Below the pieces are notes generated by a model. It was not told where the DNA came from. It worked only from the letters and a program-made list of their open reading frames with translations, and did not search any database. 26,820 nucleotides of DNA from contig JBHELQ010000036.1 in the NCBI GenBank assembly GCA_046262995.1, forward strand, positions 1 to 26,820, given 5' to 3'. Origin of the DNA: JBHELQ01 sp046262995 (lineage in GTDB: Bacteria; Actinomycetota; Thermoleophilia; Solirubrobacterales; Thermoleophilaceae). The first letter of the stretch is position 1. Every line of letters begins with the position of its first letter. The position numbers were made by a program, and so were the translations under genes. Shown here one piece after another: positions 1 through 5,801 of this stretch.

Positions 1-175
1 CGTCCGGCTGCGCGCCGTAGCCGACCAGGTCTCCCAGGCACCAGATCACCTCGGCCTCCGTCGCTCGCACGGCGTCGAGCACGGCCTGGAACGCCGGCAG
101 GTTGCCGTGCACGTCGGAGACGATGGCGACGCGCCGGGGGGTGGCTTCTACAGTGTCCGCGGAATGGAGGTTCAT
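1..175 (-). CDS. Metallophosphoesterase family protein (5' part only, runs off the left edge)
   Basis: Only the first 58 residues are inside the window. They contain the calcineurin-like phosphoesterase blocks SDVHGN (residues 20-25: Asp and His metal ligands) and GDLVGYG (48-54: second metal-binding Asp). The adjacent 'GYGAQP' is typical of YfcE/DR1281-like bacterial phosphodiesterases with a dinuclear metal site; the exact substrate cannot be told. The ATG at 175 fits the usual short run before the first beta strand (RRVAIVSDVHG). The start region overlaps head-to-head by 12 bases with the proposed start of the M48 peptidase on the other strand, and I see no convincing Shine-Dalgarno sequence. 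Confidence 0.85.
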   Translation of the reverse strand, partial: MNLHSADTVEATPRRVAIVSDVHGNLPAFQAVLDAVRATEAEVIWCLGDLVGYGAQPD

Positions 176-1408
176 CGCTCGCGGCTGCCGTTGGCCATTC
201 TGGGAGCGGTGGTCGCCGCCGGGGCGGCCACCTTGATCCTCCGCCCGCGAGGCGGCCTGATCGAGGCGGCCGCGGTGAAGCCGACAGCCTACTTCAGCGG
301 GGCCGAGCTGAAGCGGGCCGAGGACTTCCGCGCGGGGCAGCGGCTGCTCGCGCTGGGCAGCCTGGCCGTCAGCGGCGGTGTGCTGCTGCTCGTGAGCGTG
401 CGGCCCCCTCGGCGCCTGCTCGAGCCGCTGGGGCGTCATCCGGTCCTGGGCGGCGCCGCCGTTGGGGCCGGCCTCTCGCTGGCCGTGGTCGTGACGAGCC
501 TGCCGCTGGCGGCCGTCGCGCGGCAACGCTCGCTCGACGTCGGCCTGTCCACCCAGGGCTGGGGCGGCTGGCTCGGGGACGTCGGCAAGTCCACCGCCAT
601 CGAGGTGGTCTTCGCGGCCGCCGGCGGCGCGCTGGCGCTTGCCCTCGTGCGGCGCTTCCCGCGGCACTGGTGGGCCCCGGCGGCCGTCTGCGTGGTCGCG
701 GTGGGGGTGGTCACGACCTGGCTCTTCCCGGTAGTGATCGATCCCCTCTTCAATCGCTTCGAGCCCCTGCCGCAGGGCCGCCTGCGCTCCGACGTGCTGG
801 AGCTGGCCCGCCGCGCCGGCGTCGACGTGGGTCAGGTCTACCGGATCGACGCCAGCCGGCGGACGACGGGGACCAACGCCTACGTGAACGGCCTCGGCCA
901 CACCAAGCGGGTCGTCATCTACGACACCCTGGCGGACGGCTTCCCCCGCGACCAGGTGCGCTCCGTCGTGGCCCACGAGCTCGGGCACCAGAAGCACCGG
1001 GACGTGGTGCGCGGCCTGGCTTGGCTCGCGCTCGTGGCCCCGGCCGGTGCCTTCCTCGTCCAGGCGCTGGCTGAGCGCCTCGGCCGGCGCGAGGGGCTCG
1101 CCGACCCGGACTTCAGGCCCGGCCCCTCGGCCCTGCCGGCGCTCGCGCTGTCGCTCGCTGTCGTCTCGTTCGCGCTGAGCAGCGCCTCCATGCCGCTGTC
1201 CCGCAGGATCGAGTCGAGCGCCGACGCCTTCGCCCTCCGGGAGACCCGTGATCCAGCCGCCTTCATCGCGCTCGAGCGGCGGCTGGCGCTGACGAACGTC
1301 GCCGACCCCGACCCGCCGGGCTTCTACCAATTGCTGTTCGGAACGCACCCCACGACGACCCAGCGGATCGGGATGGCGCGCGCGTTCGCGCGCTCCGCCG
1401 AGCGCTAG
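164..1408 (+). CDS. Membrane M48 family metallopeptidase (Ste24/CAAX protease-like)
   Basis: Integral-membrane zinc protease of 414 residues. About five hydrophobic segments precede the catalytic site HELGH (H271-H275, in AHELGHQKHRD), two more follow, and the third zinc ligand is E350 in ESSADAFA. The C-terminal signature FGTHPTTTQRIGMA is typical of M48 enzymes of the Ste24/CAAX type, which in bacteria are linked to membrane protein quality control; prenyl substrates need not be implied. The start chosen is the ATG at 164, beginning MEVHRSRLPL before the first membrane helix. The frame stays open upstream to an ATG at 107, but that extension is low-complexity and reads antisense through the phosphoesterase. 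A TACAGT -10-like box ends 9 bases before the ATG, suggesting a leaderless mRNA. Its TAG stop overlaps the stop of the convergent DUF3467 gene. Confidence 0.9.
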   Translation: MEVHRSRLPLAILGAVVAAGAATLILRPRGGLIEAAAVKPTAYFSGAELKRAEDFRAGQRLLALGSLAVSGGVLLLVSVRPPRRLLEPLGRHPVLGGAAVGAGLSLAVVVTSLPLAAVARQRSLDVGLSTQGWGGWLGDVGKSTAIEVVFAAAGGALALALVRRFPRHWWAPAAVCVVAVGVVTTWLFPVVIDPLFNRFEPLPQGRLRSDVLELARRAGVDVGQVYRIDASRRTTGTNAYVNGLGHTKRVVIYDTLADGFPRDQVRSVVAHELGHQKHRDVVRGLAWLALVAPAGAFLVQALAERLGRREGLADPDFRPGPSALPALALSLAVVSFALSSASMPLSRRIESSADAFALRETRDPAAFIALERRLALTNVADPDPPGFYQLLFGTHPTTTQRIGMARAFARSAER

Positions 1409-1698
1409 GGCTCGTCGTCCAGCTCGGGCAGGTCGCGGATGCCCTCCCGCGTCTGCCACTTCGAGTAGTTGTCCTGCATCGCGTCGACCAGCTCGCGCAT
1501 GAAGCGCGGCGAGAGGTTGATGCGGGCCACGACCACCCCCGGGACCTCGTTGTCCTCGACCTCGTGGTCGACGCGGGCGAACGTGATCGTGAACTCGTAG
1601 TCCGAGTGGGAGACGTTGGCGAAGTTGGAGTAGCTCCCCGCCATCGTTTCGGGATCAGTGTGGATGTTGAAATGGCGCTCGCCGTCGTCCTCGGCCAC
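1405..1698 (-). CDS. DUF3467 domain protein
   Basis: 97-residue acidic cytoplasmic protein of unknown biochemical role. The core YSNFANVSHSDYEFTITFAR (residues 22-41) followed by VVARINLSPRFMRELVDAMQDN is the DUF3467 pattern (beta strands, then a helix). The GTG start at 1698 is preferred over the internal ATG at 1644 because the family includes the strand before MAGSYSNF (here HFNIHTDPE). There is no Shine-Dalgarno sequence, but GATACT lies 6 bases before the GTG, so it may be leaderless. It is divergent from rlmH with only 24 bases between, and convergent with the M48 peptidase (shared CTAG at the stops). I know no established function for the family. Confidence 0.85.
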   Translation of the reverse strand: MAEDDGERHFNIHTDPETMAGSYSNFANVSHSDYEFTITFARVDHEVEDNEVPGVVVARINLSPRFMRELVDAMQDNYSKWQTREGIRDLPELDDEP

Positions 1699-1703
1699 GG
1701 GTC

Positions 1704-1710
1704 TAGTATC
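1704..1710. promoter_or_regulatory. Candidate back-to-back -10 boxes between DUF3467 and rlmH
   Basis: In the 24-base gap, TAGTAT (1704-1709, plus) and GATACT (1710-1705, minus) overlap. Each matches four of six bases of TATAAT. GATACT is 6 bases from the DUF3467 GTG, and TAGTAT is 13 bases from the rlmH ATG. Neither gene shows a Shine-Dalgarno sequence. I see no clear -35 box for either, so this is a weak call. Confidence 0.3.
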
Positions 1711-1722
1711 GCAAGCCCTCCG

Positions 1723-2130
1723 ATGCGGATCTCGCTCGTCGCCGTCGGCCGCCTCCGGCCTCCCTTCATGGACGACATGGCGCACTACCAGAAGCTGCTG
1801 GCCGGCCATGCCCGGATCGACGTGGTCGAGGTCCGGGAGGATGAGCGCGTGCCCGCCCGCATTCCCGAGCGGGCCTATCTGGCGCTGCTCGCGAGCGACG
1901 GTCGCAGCTTCGAATCGGTCGAGTTCAGCCGCTGGCTGGAAGAGCGACGGCAGGAGGGTCGCGACCTCTGCTTCGTGATCGGCGGCCCGAAGGGGATCGA
2001 CCTCGACCGCTGTGACCTGCGTCTGTCGCTCGGCCCGATGACGCTGCCCCATCAGCTTGCCCGCGTCGTTCTCGTCGAGCAGCTCTACCGGGCCCACAAG
2101 ATCCTCGCCGGCCAGCCGTACCACTACTGA
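1723..2130 (+). CDS. rlmH: 23S rRNA (pseudouridine1915-N3)-methyltransferase RlmH
   Basis: SPOUT-class, trefoil-knotted, SAM-dependent methyltransferase that methylates pseudouridine 1915 in helix 69 of 23S rRNA in the assembled ribosome. At 135 residues it is somewhat shorter than the usual 150-160. Family marks are the N-terminal MRISLVAVGRLR, the SAM-loop FVIGG (84-88), SLGPMTLPHQLAR (102-114), and the C-terminal QLYRAHKILAGQPYHY (120-135), which forms the knot and target site. The ATG at 1723 is fixed by the N-terminal strand. It is followed after one base by argS, so the two are almost certainly co-translated. The missing residues seem to come from the middle of the protein, not from the knot. 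Confidence 0.93.
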   Translation: MRISLVAVGRLRPPFMDDMAHYQKLLAGHARIDVVEVREDERVPARIPERAYLALLASDGRSFESVEFSRWLEERRQEGRDLCFVIGGPKGIDLDRCDLRLSLGPMTLPHQLARVVLVEQLYRAHKILAGQPYHY

Positions 2131-2131
2131 G

Positions 2132-3769
2132 ATGGGCGACTCGACGGATCCGGTGCGCGAGCTGCTCGGCGCGGTCAGCCAGGCGTCGCTCGACCTGCGC
2201 GGCGACGGGCTCGCGGAGCTTCCCCAGCTGGAGCGCCCGCCGCGGCCGGACTTCGGCGACTATTCGACGAACGCGGCGATGCTGCTGGCCCCGCAGCTGG
2301 GGGAGCAGCCGCGGGCGATCGCCGAGCGGCTGGGGGACACCCTGAGGACAACGCTCGGAGACGCGGTCGCGAAGGTCGAGATCGCGGGACCCGGCTTCCT
2401 CAACCTGTTCATGGCGGACGCGTGGTACCTGGGGGCGCTCGCCGGCCTCATGGGCGCCGGCGAGAGCTACGGTGCCGGCGCGCCTGGCGCCGCGGAGCGG
2501 ATCAACGTCGAGTTCGTGAGCGGCAACCCCACGGGCCCGCTCACCGTCGCCCACGGGCGCCATGCCGCCTACGGGGACTCTCTCTGCCGCATCGTCGCCT
2601 TCGCGGGCCACGAGGTCGAGCGCGAGTACTACCTGAACGACCACGGCAGCCAGGTGCTCCGCTTCGGCGAGTCGATCCGGGCTCGGGCCCGCGGCGAGGA
2701 GCCGCCCGAGGACGGCTACATGGGCGGTTACGTGCTGGAGCTCGCGGAGCGGATCGAGGGCGCGGCGCAGGCCGAGCCCGGGGAGCTCGCCGAACGGGGA
2801 ATGGAGCTGATGCTCGAGGGCGTGCGCGCCACCCTCGCGCGCTTCAGGGTGGGCATGGACCGCTTCTTCTCGGAGGGCTCGCTGCAGGAGCGCGGGGCGG
2901 TGGACAGGACGATGGCGCTGCTCGAGGAGCGCGGCTATGTCTATCGCCACGAGGGCGCCGTCTGGCTGCGGACGAGCGCGCTCGGCGATGACAAGGACCG
3001 GGTGCTCAGACGCTCGAACGGCGAGCTGACCTACTTCGCGGTCGACATCGCCTATCACGCGGACAAGCTCGAGCGCGGCTACGACCGCGCCGTGGACGTG
3101 TGGGGCGCCGATCACCACGGTTACGTCGGGCGCATGCGCGCCGCCTGGAGCGCCCTGGGCGGCGAGCCCGAGCGCCTGGAGCTCCTGATCATGCAGCTGG
3201 TGAGCCTGACCGAGGGCGGCCGGCGCGTGCGCATGTCGCGCCGCGAGGGCGAGTTCGTGACCATCGAAGACCTGCTGGACGACATCGGCGTCGATGCCGC
3301 CCGCTGGTTCCTGCTCCAGCGTTCGCACGACACCACGCTCGACCTGGAGCTCGAGCTGGCCCGCCAGCAGTCCCAGGAGAACCCCGTCTACTACGTCCAG
3401 TACGCGCATGCGCGCATCGCGAGCATCCTGCGAAAGGCGGGGGACGGGCGCGTGGACGAGGCCCTGGGGGCGGACCTGGCTGCCAGCCCAGAGATCCTGC
3501 ACCCCTCGGCGCGCTCGCTCCTGAAGCGGCTGCTCGAGTTCCCGGCGGAGGTCGAGGAGGCCGCTCTGCGCCGAGCTCCCCACCGGCTCACCACCTACGT
3601 TCACGAGACCGCCCAGGGCTTCTCCGCCTTCTACCGCGACTGCCGGGTGCTGGGCGCGGCGGAGGAGGGCGGCGACGAAGACGTGCGCCTGGCGACGTGC
3701 GTGATGGCCAAGCGCGTGATCGCACGCGGGCTCGACCTGCTGGGAGTGGAGGCGCCGGAGGAGATGTAG
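2132..3769 (+). CDS. argS: Arginyl-tRNA synthetase (class Ia)
   Basis: Charges tRNA-Arg with arginine. The protein has 545 residues, normal for the family. The N-terminal Arg-tRNA synthetase domain (about 1-90, with DFGDYSTNAAM) precedes the catalytic core with NVEFVSGNPTGP (N132-P136) and the HIGH-equivalent TVAHG (138-142). The KMSKS-equivalent is RMSRR (M368, S369), and an alpha-helical DALR anticodon-binding domain with ARIASILRKAG and YRDCRVLGA follows. The ATG at 2132 lies one base after the rlmH stop. The longer open frame from 2057 only adds a Ser/Thr-rich stretch from the rlmH antiframe and is rejected. The stop is inside a GC-rich hairpin shared with the convergent ccdA end. Confidence 0.96.
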   Translation: MGDSTDPVRELLGAVSQASLDLRGDGLAELPQLERPPRPDFGDYSTNAAMLLAPQLGEQPRAIAERLGDTLRTTLGDAVAKVEIAGPGFLNLFMADAWYLGALAGLMGAGESYGAGAPGAAERINVEFVSGNPTGPLTVAHGRHAAYGDSLCRIVAFAGHEVEREYYLNDHGSQVLRFGESIRARARGEEPPEDGYMGGYVLELAERIEGAAQAEPGELAERGMELMLEGVRATLARFRVGMDRFFSEGSLQERGAVDRTMALLEERGYVYRHEGAVWLRTSALGDDKDRVLRRSNGELTYFAVDIAYHADKLERGYDRAVDVWGADHHGYVGRMRAAWSALGGEPERLELLIMQLVSLTEGGRRVRMSRREGEFVTIEDLLDDIGVDAARWFLLQRSHDTTLDLELELARQQSQENPVYYVQYAHARIASILRKAGDGRVDEALGADLAASPEILHPSARSLLKRLLEFPAEVEEAALRRAPHRLTTYVHETAQGFSAFYRDCRVLGAAEEGGDEDVRLATCVMAKRVIARGLDLLGVEAPEEM

Positions 3770-3779
3770 CGTCCGGCGC
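3752..3779. terminator. GC-rich hairpin between convergent argS and ccdA (possible bidirectional terminator)
   Basis: GCGCCGGA (3752-3759) and TCCGGCGC (3772-3779) form a perfect 8-bp stem, with a G-T pair extending it, around a 12-base loop that contains the argS stop codon. It lies in the only gap between two converging transcription units. No T-tract follows on either strand, so this is a structural candidate rather than a canonical intrinsic terminator. Confidence 0.4.
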
Positions 3780-3787
3780 TCGGCGGC

Positions 3788-4531
3788 TCAGAGGTCGCCG
3801 AAGAAGTTGATCCCCAGGCGGTCCATCAGGGACAGCGCCTCGGAGTTCAGCCGGGTGAGCTCGTTCGTGAACAGCAGCACGCCCATTGCCACCAGGACTA
3901 CGCCGGACACCACCGTGATCGCCGCGTAGTGGTCGCGGAAGAAGCGGAAGACGCCCGAGAAGGTCGAGAAGGCGAGCGCGCTCAGCATGAAGGGCACCGC
4001 CAGACCGAGCGCGTAGAAGGCCAGCAGCACCCCCCCGCGCCCGACCGTGGACTCGCTCCCCGCCGCCGTCAGGATCGCTCCCAGGGTCGGCCCCGTGCAG
4101 GGCAGCCAGGCGACGGCGAAGGCCAGGCCCGCCAGGATCGGGCCGCCGGTGTGGGCACGGCGCATGAGCTGCTCGGGACGCCAGTCGCGGTTCAGCGCCG
4201 GCACGAACAGCGTGGCGATGAACAGCACGCCCATCAGGGCGATCGCGACGCCCGACACCTGACGCAGGAGCAGCCGGTGGTCCTCGAGGGTCTTCCCGAG
4301 CCCGGTGGCGCTCATCCCGAGCGCCACGAACATCACGCTGAAGGCGAGGCAGAAGAGAAGGGCCGGGCCGAGCACCCTGGCTCTGCCCCGCCCCTCCTGC
4401 AGGTCGGCGAAGGAGACGCCGGAGATCGTCGAGAGGTAGCCGGGCACTAGCGGGAGGACGCACGGGGACACGAACGAGATGAAGCCGACGGCGAACGCGG
4501 CGGCGACGGTGGTGTCGACGCCGTTGCTCAC
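3788..4531 (-). CDS. ccdA: CcdA/DsbD-like thiol-disulfide transporter (cytochrome c biogenesis)
   Basis: Six-helix membrane protein of 247 residues that carries reducing equivalents from cytoplasmic thioredoxin across the membrane to extracytoplasmic thioredoxin-like proteins. The two redox cysteines are visible in the expected contexts: C24 in FVSPCVLPLVPGYL and C145 in VAWLPCTGPTLGAIL. The GTG start at 4531 overlaps the ccmH stop by four bases (GTGA), which fixes the start and implies translational coupling. As the last gene of ccmG-ccmH-ccdA it probably reduces CcmG and, through it, CcmH or apocytochrome. It ends 18 bases from the converging argS gene. Confidence 0.94.
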   Translation of the reverse strand: MSNGVDTTVAAAFAVGFISFVSPCVLPLVPGYLSTISGVSFADLQEGRGRARVLGPALLFCLAFSVMFVALGMSATGLGKTLEDHRLLLRQVSGVAIALMGVLFIATLFVPALNRDWRPEQLMRRAHTGGPILAGLAFAVAWLPCTGPTLGAILTAAGSESTVGRGGVLLAFYALGLAVPFMLSALAFSTFSGVFRFFRDHYAAITVVSGVVLVAMGVLLFTNELTRLNSEALSLMDRLGINFFGDL

Positions 4532-4989
4532 AGGTCGTAGCGATCGAGGTCGGCATCGAGCCGGGCGGAGGCCTGTCCGGTCGGAGCGGCTGCCCGGGAC
4601 CCGCGATCGTCCCGGCGCTGACGCCGCCAGCGCCAGGCCGCGAGCGCGAGGGCGAGCACGGCCAGGGCCAGACCGAGGGCCGGCACCAGGTAGGCGGCCA
4701 GGTCGAAGCCGTCGTCGCGGGGCTTGGCGAGCACGCGCTCGCCGAACTGCGCGACCAGGGCCCGCTTGACCTGATCCTTCGAGCGGCAGCTTCGGACCAG
4801 TCGCTGGATGAAGGCGCGTTCGCGCTGGGCCTGTGGCGCTTCGGTCGCGAGCTCGAGCGGGACGCCGCAGACCGGGCACATCACCTCGTCCTCCACGTCG
4901 GCCAGCGTCGTGCGCGGGCAGCCGGCCGCCGCGGCGGGCAGGATGGCGAGCGCCGCAAGCGCGGCGAGCAGCCCCAGGCGAATCCTCAC
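4528..4989 (-). CDS. ccmH: Cytochrome c-type biogenesis protein CcmH
   Basis: 153-residue extracytoplasmic thiol oxidoreductase that keeps the CXXCH motif of apocytochrome c reduced for heme ligation. Residues 5-23 are a signal segment ending AAAAGC. The CcmH redox motif is VMCPVCG (C38, C41), followed by the three-helix domain (about 45-95, with RERAFIQRLVRSCRSKDQVKRALVAQFGERVLA). A membrane helix lies at about 103-121 with a basic tail after it. Many CcmH proteins have LRCLVCQ; the MCPVCG form here differs in the spacer but keeps CxxC. The GTG start at 4989 overlaps the ccmG stop by GTGA. C24 just after the hydrophobic segment could make it a lipoprotein, but the lipobox is poor. Confidence 0.92.
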   Translation of the reverse strand: MRIRLGLLAALAALAILPAAAAGCPRTTLADVEDEVMCPVCGVPLELATEAPQAQRERAFIQRLVRSCRSKDQVKRALVAQFGERVLAKPRDDGFDLAAYLVPALGLALAVLALALAAWRWRRQRRDDRGSRAAAPTGQASARLDADLDRYDL

Positions 4990-5540
4990 GAGCGCTCCCG
5001 CAGCAGCGGGACGACGTGCCGCCGCATGAAGGCATCGTCGACAGGTCCCCGTTGCGTCGCGGCGATCCGCCCCCGGCGATCGATCACGAAGCTCTCCGGG
5101 TACGCGACTACGCCGTAGCGCTGAAGGGTGGTACCGCCCCTGTCGCGCAGCTGCGGGTAGGTCAGCCCGTAGCGGTGTATGAACGCACGGGCGTCGCTCG
5201 TTACGTCGAGCACGTCGACGCCGAGGACCGTTCCGCCCCGGCCGAGCAGGTAGCGGTGCCAGCGCGCGAGCAGGGGCGATTCGCGGCGGCAGGGCTCGCA
5301 CCAGGAGGCCCATACGTTCAGCACGACGACCTTTCCGCGAAAGCCGGCCAGCGAGCCGTGGCCGCGTCCGTCGAGCCGCGGCAGGGTCAGGGCGGGCGCG
5401 GGCCGGCGCTCGCCGCGCGCGACGGCGCGGTCGATGCCGCGATCCGGCTTGCTGGCGGCGAGCCCGTAGCCGAGCAGGGCGAGGAGCGCCGCGACGCCGC
5501 ACACGACGGCGATCGGGATGGGAGCCAGAAGCCGCCTCAT
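4986..5540 (-). CDS. ccmG: Membrane-anchored thioredoxin-like protein (CcmG/DsbE/ResA)
   Basis: 184-residue TlpA-like thioredoxin with one N-terminal membrane anchor (about 9-27), so the redox domain is outside the membrane. The motif is WCEPC (C81, C84) in VVLNVWASWCEPC, with the cis-proline region VVAYPESFVID later. It is expected to pass electrons from CcdA to CcmH or apocytochrome c. ResA (System II) and CcmG (System I) have the same fold. CcmG is chosen because ccmH follows directly with a GTGA overlap and ccmE/ccmF are nearby. The ATG at 5540 has AAGGG five bases upstream, which sits in a 12-bp palindrome. First gene of the ccmG-ccmH-ccdA operon. Confidence 0.92.
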   Translation of the reverse strand: MRRLLAPIPIAVVCGVAALLALLGYGLAASKPDRGIDRAVARGERRPAPALTLPRLDGRGHGSLAGFRGKVVVLNVWASWCEPCRRESPLLARWHRYLLGRGGTVLGVDVLDVTSDARAFIHRYGLTYPQLRDRGGTTLQRYGVVAYPESFVIDRRGRIAATQRGPVDDAFMRRHVVPLLRERS

Positions 5541-5544
5541 CTAG

Positions 5545-5556
5545 CCCTTCGAAGGG
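5545..5556. promoter_or_regulatory. 12-bp perfect palindrome over the ccmG ribosome binding site
   Basis: CCCTTCGAAGGG reads the same on both strands and begins 5 bases upstream of the ccmG ATG. Its right arm on the coding strand is the only plausible Shine-Dalgarno sequence (GAAGGG). It could be a protein-binding site, or a short hairpin that masks ribosome binding. Such a palindrome can also arise by chance. Confidence 0.35.
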
Positions 5557-5576
5557 TAGTTGCGCCGTAGAAAGCA

Positions 5577-5608
5577 GGAAGCGGCCGAGCTCACGCTCGG
5601 CCGCTTCC
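5577..5608 (-). terminator. Strong hairpin upstream of ccmG (terminator or attenuator)
   Basis: GGAAGCGGCCGAGC and its exact complement GCTCGGCCGCTTCC form a 14-bp perfect stem with a 4-base loop. On the minus strand it is followed by TGCTTTCTACGG, a weak T-rich stretch. It lies about 195 bases downstream of the histidine kinase stop and 36 bases upstream of the ccmG start, both on the minus strand. It could end the two-component transcript or attenuate entry into ccmG-ccmH-ccdA. The structure is plain; the role is inferred. Confidence 0.6.
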
Positions 5609-5621
5609 CCTTCGCGGTGAT

Positions 5622-5695
5622 GGTCGGCCTCTCTGGGTATGCGGGCCGTCGAGAGACCAGAACCACCGTTGCCCCCGGAAGTTCGTTTGCCGACC
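5622..5695 (-). other. Candidate structured RNA leader upstream of ccmG
   Basis: Read on the minus strand, GGTCGGC (5695-5689) can pair with GCCGACC (5628-5622), closing a 74-base domain. Inside it GGTCTCTC (5658-5651) can pair with GAGAGGCC (5633-5626), eight pairs including one G-U. The two helices share three bases (5626-5628), so both cannot form in full. The 14-bp hairpin follows 13 bases later and the ccmG start 36 bases after that, a layout like riboswitch plus expression platform. I compared it with the c-di-GMP-I, glycine, SAM, cobalamin and ydaO motifs from memory and could not assign it. No convincing protein gene fills 5609-5801. Confidence 0.3.
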
Positions 5696-5801
5696 GATGC
5701 GGGCGCCGACGCTCAATGCATCGACGTCAGGCGGCCGCGCTGCAGCTTTGATTCAACCTTTTGGCGACTCGGGCGGCGAAACTTGCTCTAATCCAGATGC
5801 C

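Noticed and set aside
1644..1698. Shorter DUF3467 starting at the internal ATG
   Set aside because: It would remove the first strand (HFNIHTDPE) that belongs to the domain; GTG at 1698 keeps it.
1925..3604. 559-codon open frame on the minus strand antisense to argS and rlmH
   Set aside because: argS and rlmH have all their family motifs; the antisense frame is an Arg/Ala/His-rich shadow of high-GC codon bias.
5619..5700. c-di-GMP-I riboswitch (a GGCAAAC element is present)
   Set aside because: The partner block ACGCAAAGCC and the GAAA tetraloop hairpin are missing, so the class cannot be assigned.
5560..5751. 63-codon ORF in the gap upstream of ccmG
   Set aside because: It runs straight through the 14-bp hairpin and the paired leader helices, has no start signal, and resembles no protein I know.
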